Source: Arenicola marina (Eukaryota > Annelida > Polychaeta > Arenicolidae). Taken from it: a stretch of DNA of 64,000 nt. Made by a program: the position numbers and the translations under genes. Of this stretch, positions 11,201 through 23,200 are shown piece by piece. The DNA is taken from NCBI GenBank assembly GCA_964019135.1, contig OZ025260.1, positions 39,351,373 through 39,415,372 of the forward strand, read 5' to 3'. Position 1 is the stretch's first letter; the number at the start of each line of letters is the position of its first letter. The notes beneath the pieces were generated by a model, which did not search any database, had not been told where the DNA came from, and saw nothing but the letters and a program-made list of their open reading frames with translations.

Positions 11201-14200
11201 ACATATTTTTCGGTCTCATCGCCACTTTATTCGCTAGGTGGCGCCCAACTGCATATATATATATATTCGGAATTCGACATCGCTTCGTCCGCCATTTGTC
11301 GCTAAACCCTATCTTGACAGAAGGACAATTGAAACAGGGGTACGAGTAATGATGAAATGCATGATTTGGAAGCGTGGTATAGTAGATACGACAGGGTTCG
11401 GTGCGAATCCATATTAGCATTTATAACAATGGCGTCAGTTACGCGCGAAATGGGCCTTTCTGTCGTTGGCGGATAATACATTATTGTGAATCAAATAAAC
11501 GATCGACGAATGTTCCACTTAGTAGATTTATGAAAATCTGCCCAGATCATTCCAGAGCTTTTGAGGCAGTTTAGTTTACTTGGCCCACGGGTCAGCGGTT
11601 GTTTTCGCGCCACACAGTGAGTGGAACGGCCATGAACGACCGAAAACCAGTGACTTGTAAGACCCACACATCTTACCCGACGCCGTGACAACCGCTGCGT
11701 CATCAGGTACTTTACTTATTCTCAAAGCACACTACATCGATAAAAAGGGGGAATGAAGAATGTTTAGTTTACCTGCGTTCCAAGTCCAACTGAGAACAAC
11801 ATAGCGAAGAAGAGGATAGCCCAGATCTGGGACAGCGGGAGGGCGGCCACTGCCTGAGGGTACACCACGAACACCAGCCCGGGACCTATTGTAACATAGT
11901 AACATATAGATATTCTTTTAATAACCACAGAAAAACTAATTACTATTCGGATATTTAGAAGAAATGACAAAACAGCGGTGATGTTCGCCTTAACGATGGC
12001 AGCATTTTCACAGATAAAAATAGGCACAAGGCACAAGGCACATCACGACATATCACGAATATACTTGACTTAAGCGCGAGTGTACAATTACCACATTCAG
12101 TTGTTCAAGAACGACCCAAGAGTGTCACTTTTAAATCTTATATATGCTAGTTAGTTGCCGCCACATGGAAACCGCCTTTCCACCACAGACGCCGTACCAA
12201 GCGGGACGTCACCGTGAATAACCGTTTTGATTGGTTGCTTTACCTTGCGTGACGACGTCCTGGATCTCTGATCCGGTCACGTGAGCCATGAAGCCAATGA
12301 TGGAGAAGATAACAAACCCGGCGAAGATGCTGGTGCCGCAGTTTATTAGAGGTACAATCCGGGCATCGCTGAAGGTCAAGGACGGAGAAATATGACTGCG
12401 TATTAGTTTAAGTTGTTGATTGGGAGTTGCGTGGAGGGAATACTAATTCATTGACATTCCGCGCTGGAATATTGATTGTAACGGATATTTCAGGACAGTT
12501 TAAGGTCTGTACGGGTAACTTGGAACCATTTCATCGGATCGCTCACTGACCCTTACCATACTTCCTTTCCTATCACGTAGACAACACATAAAACTGAACA
12601 TAGAAGGCCAACATTATTGTTATCTAGATATTTTTATGCGCATCACACATTCCCCGGTGTATTATAAGTTACCATCTTACACGCTTTGACACCAGTAAAC
12701 ACTTGTATTCCTTTTATAAAGAGATTTAAATATGACACTATATTCAGAACACGAAATGAACAAAATATGGCGGAACAACATTATTGTGTTGTATATCTTT
12801 TATTCTTTCAGTTGTTTTTTTGAGGGGGAAAGGGTGAATATATATTTACAAAATGTAATAACGTATATGGTGACAACCATAACGTACACGAAATACCCGC
12901 GTACATCATACAGTTAAACGAGCTGCGGCGTTTCCTCTTGTGGATAGCAACTATTTGACCACTTACTTGTAGCAGTTGTTGTGGAACTTGTTGTAGCTGG
13001 CCATGGTGATCAGAGCGCCCCAAGCGGCGCCGATGGAGTAGAAGATCTGCATGGCTGCCTCGCCCCAAATCTGTCGAGTAAATTAACACCAACATATCGT
13101 CAATGAGCCGAATGATACCCACGCAAAGCACACACAATGTCTCCATACAAATCTTATCGGTCCAATTAAAATTGATTGCAAAACAGTTGTGTCATTATTT
13201 ATTACACATCATATTGCTTACATATTTATCTATATTTTAACATTACTAATTAATCATTGTTTTTTTATGTGGATAGATCATCTCCGTTTTCTTGCTTCGT
13301 ATATGAATTATGTTTATGTATCAATGTTACTATTCACTTTGTGGCGCATGTCTTGCCATCTTGTCACAATAGATATAATAAACATTTAAAAAATATATAT
13401 TCTGACATTACATATTCTTGTAAAGCACATCTAGATCAAACTGTAGCAAACCCGTAGTGTTAGTAGCTTCTTCCACTCTGGAACAATGTAGAACTTGATT
13501 CCCTGCCAGGAACCTGGGAGAGTGACCCCCCTCACCAGCAGTATAAACAGTACGATGTACGGGAATGTGGCAGTGAAGTACACAACCTGCGACAAACCAA
13601 ATTACGGCAACAATTATAGTAAGGACTAAATTACTGTTATGCCTTCGTACATGTTACAAGTAAACGCGGGTTGATAACTTGTTGGTTACAATTATGGTCG
13701 ATCCGTCAATGTGATACCAATCGATGTTAATTATAACGTACTGGACGAATTGGCAGGATAACCGTAGATGTAATAATAAATGATATAGCATAGCTGGGAT
13801 CCAAATCCCCTACATGACAACACGGAATGATGCGGTATACAACGCGAGTGATGTGGACGTATACAACGCGTGAAATGCGCGTGAAATGGTTATACAAAGT
13901 GTGGTGTGGATATACAACGTGTGATCTTGTTATAAAAGGTGGGGCGTGGTTATACAAAGCGTGGAGTGGTTATACAAAGTGTGGTATAGTTATACAAAGC
14001 GTGGTGTGGTTATACAAAGTGTAGTGTGGTCATACAAAGTGTGGCATGGTTATACAAAGTGTGGTGTGGTTATACAAAGTGTGGTGTGGTTATACAAAGT
14101 GTGATGTATTTATACAAAGTGTGATGTTTCTTGACAAAGTGTGAAGTGGCTACACGATGTACCAAATAGTTTGTTGGTTATTCAGGACGCTTTAACCACT

Positions 14201-17200
14201 TTTGGTCATATCGCGTCGATGGGAGAAGGAAGGGAGAGTGGAGCCATGTCCCCGGGGGTAACCCCCTACTCTTTACGAAGAAAAACATGGGATCTTTATC
14301 CTGCGACCACACAGACATGACCACAGCAGGGCTCGAAACCACTGACCAACGTGCCGTTAGGCTCTCAGGTGACCAGAGCACTCAATGCGAGCGCTCTAGC
14401 CCACTGAGCTGTCGCGCCGGCCCCGTACCATATAGGGGTAGGTACACTGACCTTTCCAGATGACTTAATGCCCTTGATAAGGCACAGGAAGATGACGACC
14501 CAAGCGAAGAGAAGGCAGCCGAAGAGCTCCCAGCGGATGCCGCCCATGTTTTCTATACCGTCAGAGATCTGTAGCACTTGGCGCCTACATCACCATGGCA
14601 ACGCCCGCATGAAACAAACAAAAAACACTAGCCAGCTGTTTCAATACATGTCTAACTACGCTTGAAATATATCAGTGCCCACTACCTTAATATAAAGTGA
14701 AATCGCCGTTAACAACGAGATCAGAACGGAATTACACCACCTATAGAAGTTGACGTCAAAAGCCATGCTTGCCAGATGCGTCAAGTAGGGGAAAAAACGT
14801 ACTCCCAGAATTCCTCGCTTGGCGATATAAACTTCGTCCTATTTGCCACTGCCACGTGGCTTTCGTTGCCAAGGAAGTTGTGGTTGCCAAGGAAACTGTC
14901 GTTGCCAAGGAAACTGTCGTTGCCAAGGAAACTGTCGTTTCCATAGAGAGTGAGGTTGGCATGGTGTGTCCGGAGGACACAGCGGTCGGTGTTCCAGTAG
15001 TTGTCACACGTGGCCCAGGGCAGGACAGGCATGAAGGAGTGGATGAGGTAGTACACGGTCCAGGCCATGATGACGTTGTAGTAGATACACACGATGCCAG
15101 AGATGATCACCATCCCGTAACCAATACCTACAGTATGGAAAGCCAAACCTATATTGCTATACCACTCGAAATTTCGAAAGCAGGACTTATATCATTCTCC
15201 ATGTTAGAGCCCACGAAATGGATTCTTATAATAATGGTAGGCGTGAGTTACACGTGAGCTATGCTGAAACATAATGGATCGCTCGGACACCGTAACAACC
15301 ATAGAGCTACGAAAGGTCTATGTAGTGCAAGAAATAACAACGTTTCAGAAAGTGTATTAATGCGGCTGTTGAGCATCATAGTACAATGTTATATTTATCA
15401 TTATGATCTCACCCTTAAACAGAGGACTAGATAGGCTTGTAACTCACCTTTGAATAGAGGACTCATCCTCCAGACGGTGATGGGGCTGAGGCTGGCATAC
15501 TGTCCGTAGGAGACCTCCAGGAAGAACAGAGGCATCCCGCACAGCGCCAGGAAGGTCAAGTAGGGGATGAGGAAGGCAGCTGAAGGTCAAATCATTATTA
15601 TAAATGAGAGCAAGGAAAATGTATATCTTTAATAAAACTCACCGTGTGTCGCGGCAGTTCACGATCGAGCGTCCGCCGTGAAACGAACCCGTTATTGACC
15701 GACTTTGGTCACCGCTAACTATTTTCCTTCCCACACTGCAGCTGGACATTTGTTGCGGGCGAATCCCCAATTATTAACCATAATTTGTAATTTGTAATAA
15801 TAGTATCACAACCTGAATAGCGTAAAACAGCAGAATTTAACAAATATTAGGGAAAGATATTTACGGGTTATATCCACAGTTATTTGAGATGATTCGCCGT
15901 CTGGATTTTAATATTATGATGCGGGCTGCTCGCTTTCAGTAATTAGAACAATTGCTTCATCGTGTTCCGTCCGCAAGTGACTATCAGCTTGACCAAGTTT
16001 GGGGAACGTAAAGCAGTGAGTTGTTATGCTCGATTATTGTGATGAAAAGACGTTAGTGTCAGAGAGTGTCATTGGGAGTGACATGTATGTATGTATGCCC
16101 CCCCCCCCACCCCCTTTGTAGTGAGTCCATCACCTACCGCCGCCGTTCTTGAAGCAGAGGTAGGGGAACCGCCAGATGTTGCCCAGACCCACGGCGTAGC
16201 TGATGCACGACATGAGAAAGTCCAGGCGCCCGACCCAGTTACCACGAGGCTTGGTCCCGTCCGACGTGTCCATGTCCTTGACCTTGGTGTCACCGATGTA
16301 ACACTGGGGATCAGACGTGCGATTCATAAGCCGCTTGTTTACAAAATATATCATACAGTGACGGATGAGATGCACTTAACAATATTTGCGTCACTGGGAA
16401 GTATAATATGTTATAAATATCCGACATAATAAAACTACAACTATATTATAACAATTGAATAATAACAATGGAGCAGATATAATAATATTTAAATAACACA
16501 TTCAAATAACATGTGGTCATTTCCATATAATATCTTCAACGGAAACCAAAACAGGGGTTCCGTTTTCAAAGATTGTGGCTGTCCTACAAGAGGATCACAG
16601 GACATGAAGTTATCGGGTGCTCACGTGGTTACTCTCCTGGCCGAGTCACCTTACCGGTGTTAGCCATTTGCGGGTCACGTGACCCGTACCACGTGACCCG
16701 TACCACGTGACCCATGTCTGCCTTGAATCATGGGACCAGTGTCTGCCCCGTGTCATGTGACATGTGTCTATCTGATGACCGCTTTGTCACGTGACCACCT
16801 TGAGTTACGTGACCACCTTGTGTCACGTGACCGGTGTCTGCCCCGTGTCACGTGACCGGTGTCTGCCCCGTGCCACGTGACAAATGTCCGCCCCGTGTCT
16901 GCTCCTTGTCCCACTTTACCGAGCCCCGTTTCACAGAATTTGAGGCATTCATCCTAGTCATGTTGTTGAACTCTTCTAAGTTCAACTTGGCTGCATCGCA
17001 TTGAATGTTTAAACCCGTAACCAGAACCGTACACGTTGGCCGCGATGAAGCCACTTAAGTGGATTAAACAGAGGTCACCTGGAGTCCAAGGACGTGGTGA
17101 GTGGGCGGATTTAAACTGTCGCAGAGGTGGTTCTGCACGGTCGATGCGTACGGACTGGTAAACACCAGCGGTCGTATGACAGGCCAACAGCCGGGCGGGG

Positions 17201-20200
17201 AAATAGGATACGCCACATATTGGCATAACCAAGTCACACAAACAGGGTCAAGGCTGGCAAATAGGTAAACACAACGAAAGTCGCATCAATAAACCGTTCC
17301 ATGGGAAATTCTGGCAGGCGCGTGTTTCGGGTGAACTCTATAGCTCGCTCTTTACGGCAGGCCACTTCATCACTAACAAGCTCGCACTAAACTTTACATG
17401 GGCTATATGACACGCCCATATAAAGATGTTTTAACTTTATCGTGAGGTTTCAGGGGCGGAACTAGGAATTTGCCAAGCTGGGTGGGGGGGACGCGTGTTG
17501 CTATCTGAAAACTTGCGACCGGGGGGGGGGGGGGTGGGGGGGGAGGGGAGGGTGCTCTCGGAAAAACTTGCGACCAGGGGCGGGGCGGGGGTGGTCTCTG
17601 AAGAACTCACGACGGGGGGGGGGGGGGGAGGGGTTGGACAAGCGGACTTTAACAGTGTCTGTTCAGGTTCATGTGAATTATTGGGGGTGGGGAGGGAAAC
17701 AAAGATACCTGTTCTCCCCCCCCAATATTTAGTTAGGGGGGGCACGTGCCCCGGATGCCCCCCCGGTTCCTCCGCCTATGCTTTAGGCCATCTTTGGTAA
17801 GCTCGCTCTGTGCTGCATAGCCATAGGCATGTAAAAGACGACTACTGACTTACAGCTATAATTTCCAACAGTTTATCAGGGTGTTTTCTAAAAAGAAAAA
17901 CCCATTTCGCACAGATAATCTTAATTATCAAATAACATAATTTTAAAAACGAGATGGAGCCATAAAAGCCGATAGAACAGCTGATATAAATGCCAACCCG
18001 CGAATGGAAAGACTGTGAGTAGGCTACGTTAGCAGGAAAGTGGCCATATTCCCGGTTTGCTGATGTTCTTTAGTATGGAAATAATTATCGTTCTGGCGTC
18101 TATTTTGTCTAGATATATTAAAATCTAATTCAAGAAGATATATTGTACAGAATACATCAACCTGGTACTCGTTGTACCGTTGTAATTTAATTTGTTAATT
18201 CTGCCTAAATTTAAGATGGCGCTGGGTAAGCGTTACCGCATCTCGCCACTGCGTAGGAGCAAAGATATTAAAATTGCATGTCGAGCTCTTTCCCGCCAAA
18301 ACTAATGAGGTAAAAATACATATAACAATCAGTCCTTGAAGCATTCAAGACTTCTTTTATCTATACTCCACTCATACCAGACTGCCAAATAGTGTCTCTT
18401 AGCCTTGTCCGTGATATCAATTTACCACAAGTTTTCATTTTAGTGGTAAACGTCATCAGTTTGTGTGCTTCGCGATGCTTTGGTATAAGTAGCAGTGCCG
18501 CGACCGAGTTCTGTGGTGTCCCGGGATGGACACGTTCGCCACACCACAGCCGAAACGGCGATGTTTATCAGGTTTCTGAATTTATAGAATGAAACAAACG
18601 AGTTTTCTGCAAATTTTGATATAAATTTCGCCTAGGCTTAGTTTTGGCGGGAAAGAACTCCACATGCCACTTTAATATCTTTGGTAGGAGTGACTGGGTC
18701 AACTATGGTGGCATATATGTGCCACTCGCGTTCTCATATTCTCGCCTGGCACAACCTGAGGCGAGATCGCGAGAACGCGGGAATGCGCGAGGCGAGGACG
18801 CAAGAATGCGCGAGGCGAGAACGCGAGAATGCGAGAGTGCGCGGGGCAAGAACACGAGAATGCGAGAATGCGCGAGGCGAGAATGCGAGATCTCGCCCGC
18901 GCATTCTCGCGTTCTCGCCCGCGCATTCTTGCGTTCTCGCCCGCGCATTCTCGCGTTCTCGCCTCGCGCATTTTCGCCTCGCGCATTCTCGCCTCGCGCG
19001 TTCTCGCCTCGCGCGTTCTCGCCTCGCGCGTTCTTGCCTCGCGCGTTCTTGCCTCGCGCGTTCTCGCCTTGCGCGTTCTCGCCTCACGCATTCTCGCCTC
19101 GCGCGTTCTCGTCTCGCGTTCTCGCCTCGCGTGTCTATCTGTATTCACGATATAGCCACCAGGTGGAAGGTCAACGTGAAACTGATCGGCGGCCAAGACG
19201 GCGAATTGTCTCCATCTCCAACACGAATCCCTTTCTAGGGCTGTTTGTAATTGAGACGTATTCATGAGTGTAGAAATACGTTTCGACTGGCATCTACGTG
19301 AAGCACTCGAGGAAATTCTCCAATGATCAGCACATCGGTGTTTTCAGGGAGCGCCGACTCAAAGTGACCTTGAATTTTCAGTGATCCCGCTTGCTGTCGG
19401 GGGAAGTTCTGTGGGTCGTAAACAACTTGAAGGGGAAGATGGAAAATACTGTATCCCGCCGGGTAGTCTCTTCTCGGAATGAGTGCAGGGGATGTGTCAT
19501 CTGACATATATAGAGTGCGGTATCCCTGGAGATATTGCTTTTGTGCGAAGTTAGTGTTTAACGTACGAAAGGGTGTTGGGTCATCGTTGACAGTCACCGT
19601 CAGTTGCTCCAATTGTTGATGGATAAAGTTGAAGGGATTCTGCTGGTAATCTCCGTTGTAGGTAACCGATTTCACCAAGGCAATGGTAATTTTCTGAGGT
19701 ACTCTTCCTTGAAGATGTCTTCGAAGGCGAATGAATTCTCTCCTCGTAATAGAGAATATCTTTTAGAATCACTTTTCAAATAGGGATACTTGGCAGTGAT
19801 TGTCTGCAACACGTCTGCATGCGCTTCAATAATTTGAGGGACTACACTTACCTTGCATATGTGGAAAATTACGTCTGTGAGTTGCAGTCGGTAACCTTCA
19901 TCCGTCTCGGGAGTCATGAGATAGAAATCAGGTTTGTTATGCCACAATCGTAGTCCCATATCCACGTTATCCAACAAATATTTTTCTTGTTGGAAAAAGT
20001 CGACTCTTAGTTGCCCGAGGAGTTCCACCCACCTCCCTTGTTGGAACAGAGCGTAGCGCTGTGTTAATCCTCCGTTGGTGGATAAAGGACTGGCTTCATC
20101 CATAAACGCGGATGTATCGAGAAAGAAGCCTTCGGATTGCAACTTGCCATACGCTTGGTCAGCATTAGCGTGAAGCAAAGTATCCAAATATGCTTCGTGT

Positions 20201-23200
20201 GCAAAATTTACTCCCGTCTGTGTGATTTTGTTACCTTGTAAGCTGACATCCACTTGTTGAAACAGACTTTGGAAGATCAAGTTGATGGGAGACGCCAGCT
20301 TGCCCACGGCCAAAGCTTGACCGTTTTTATCCACAATTCTCGCTTTCAAGGAAAGAAAGGAGTTCTTCAGATCTATGTATTGACCCTGGCTCGCCGCTAT
20401 GACGAATTCAATGGGAGCTCCGACCGTTACTTGAGTGAGAGGACGATATTCTATGTATTTTTTCTTTTCCACAAGCGATTCTGTAGGGGGTAGACGAAAG
20501 ACATCAAGACAAGATGTAAAACTCTCTCCGCTTGTTTCCATTTCTTCACCGCTCATATCGTAAATATATCTCTAGTAGGTGTGGAGTGACTCTTTCGACG
20601 TGAAGTTTTCTTGACGGGTCTCTTCTTCTTTTTTTGCTGCAACAGCCTTTTTCTTCTTCATTCTGCTTGCGTTCAACTTTCTCTTTCTTTGGGCAGTACT
20701 CGCACTGGCAGTCTTTTTTCTTCGTCTACGGTTCTTGGCGGAGGACGATGCTTTTATAGTCTCATTCATCCGTCGAAGACGAGATCTAGCGCGAGACACA
20801 GTTTGCGCCACGGGGGAGACAAAAGTAACGTTGCCTCTCGCCCCACCCGAACCTCTTTGGTGAATTTCATCTCCTTTGGCCTGCGCCATGTAATATCGTT
20901 TCAACTTTTCCACGTCGAGGGTAAATGGGATATATCTCATGATGATCAGGGACCGGGAGTGGGTACGAAATATAAAACGCACGACCACTCGTCGGTGGGA
21001 GATTGTTTAAATGCAACACCCGAGTTGGAAAGTAGAAATATTCTCAAGTCAGTTAATTCCTGTTTCACTACAGTAATATATTGCAAATTTAAAATGGCGC
21101 GGTCGAATCCCCGTCTTAAAATGGGAAGGTTTCCGTGGGGAGTAAAGGAGACGTCGCACACGTTCGCACAAATCAATGATTCTTTTCGCCACCCCTTAGG
21201 TGTCGTGGCATCCAATAGTGTGCACAGCCAGTGTCCAGGTAGGGGAATGGGATTCTTGAAACGAACAGTGAAGTCGCTCGGAGTATTTCCTTTGGAATCG
21301 GCGCTAGTGAGATAGATGTGAAAAGGTTGTCTCTGCATCATCAACTGAAACAGTCCGCACGACTGTTCTCGTATTTATAGGACGACTTGATGTTCTTCTC
21401 TGATGACGTGTAGCTGAATGATAACGCAAGTAGACAATCGTGGCTACGATTGTCAAGGCAAATAATATGATAACAAGTCCAGTCCAGCGGTTGTCGTAAG
21501 AAGGTAGACTTTGTAGACAGCGATAATTTACATTTGCATCGTCGCAGTCTGTCACTAAAAGCAACCAGTCTTGCGAGTAGTTTTGAAATGACAAAACTTT
21601 TTCACACGCAAGCCACCCGTTGTCTCGCACTTCCATAGTCCACAAGTTGGGCCACGCCTCTCGCGACAGAGTTGGCAACGTGGTAAGGGATGTATTCAAG
21701 ATGTCGATGTGGCTGGTTTGTAGTCGAACGGATTCGGTGACATCGGGAAACTGTTCTATCTCAAGTCCTATGCACGATATGGTGTTCATAAACATGGAGG
21801 TATGACAACCGCACAATCCTCTCCCGCAAAACACACACAACAGGATGTAGGTGGTAAAATTCATGTTGGGTGCGACGTGTGTGAGGATAGATAGATAGAG
21901 GAGGGACGGGTTGTACCATGGTAGGCTTACCATAGATAGAGGAGGGACGGGTTGTACCATGGTAGGCTTACCATATATGGAGGAGGGATGGGTTGTACCA
22001 TGGTTGGCTTACCATAGATAGAGGAGGGATGGGTTGTACCATGGTAGGCTTACCATATATAGAGGAGGGATGGGTTGTACCATGGTTGGCTTACCATAGA
22101 TAGAGGAGGGACGGGTTGTACCATGGTTGGCTTACCATAGCTAGAGGAGGGATGGGATTCGCTGTGGTTGGCCCACCATTTTGCCTTCGTCGTACCCGAA
22201 CAATCCCGTTTCACCACTCGATTTGTCAAGGCGCCAACAAGCGATACCTTTCCAGAAAATGGTCTATCCCCCCTCCCCACTCTTTTTCTACCTCCCCGCC
22301 GCCGACATGCATGGTTATAGAGACCAATGGTAAGTGCAATACCAGCCACAATACCAACCACTGGTACTACGCAGTTCTGCACACATGTGCGGGCAAACCC
22401 CTGCTTGATTGATGAGGGGTTGGTGGGGGCGGGGGAGGGGGCTACTAATATCCCAGGCGAGATGCCCATAATTACCGACAAACCACCACATTCGATTAAT
22501 GACCTTGGAGGTCAATAGGTTAAGCGAACTTCGAAGATTCATAGAAACAGATAACCCATAAGTACCCCAGCTGGGATAACGGAAAAATAGCGATGGGCGC
22601 CACCCATGTGTATGCTTATATTTACAAAGCCCCCCTGCCCGCCTTTCCTTCGGGGCCTCGTCATGTCGTTTTAACTTCGTGGCCACCTGCCGCGTGGAGA
22701 CTGCCATCCATTCTTCATCCTCATCTGTCCAGGTTGTCCTGGGTTACATTCTTCCCTCTATCCGGCCTCCCCCTCTCTCTCTCCCCGCCAGCGCAGCAGC
22801 AGCGCGGCTGGTGATACAGCCAAGAGGGCTAGAGGGGGAAGGGATGCGACGGCACAGTGTGCCTAGCGGCGTGAGTCGAAAGCACAGTGTGCCTAGCGGA
22901 GTGAGTCGAAGGCAGAGAGTGCCTAGCGGAGTGAGTCGAAGGCAGAGACTGCCTAGCGGAGTAAGTCGAAGGCAGAGAGTGCCTAGCGGAGCGAGTCGAA
23001 GGCAGAGAGTGCCTAGCGGAGTGAGTCGAAGGCACAGTGTGCCTAGCGGAGCGAGTCGAAGGCAGAGAGTGCCTAGCGGAGTGAGTCGAAAGCACAGTGT
23101 GCCTAGCGGAGTGAGTCGAAGGCAGAGACTGCCTAGCGGAGTAAGTCGAAGGCACAGTGTGCCTAGCGGAGTGAGTCGAAGGCAGAGAGTGCCTAGCGGA

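Larger units (their letters stand above)
19262..21864 (-). mobile_element. Polinton/Maverick (adintovirus-like) capsid block, fossil
   Basis: Four adjacent minus-strand coding stretches: membrane protein, jelly-roll-like minor capsid, small basic protein, major capsid. No polymerase B, integrase, packaging ATPase or terminal repeats were recognised, so only part of an element remains. The capsid region looks broken, with about one visible break; the other frames look open. A further open stretch (to about 22,481) with a predicted TM helix may belong to it. It lies inside the proposed first intron of SLC6-A, same strand. Confidence 0.85.

Noticed and set aside
17437-17800. Proline-rich minus-strand open frame
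   Set aside because: Opposite poly-G tracts inside a MITE-like element.
18644-19267. Arg/Ala-rich open frames of about 200 codons on both strands
   Set aside because: Low-complexity translation of the foldback repeats.
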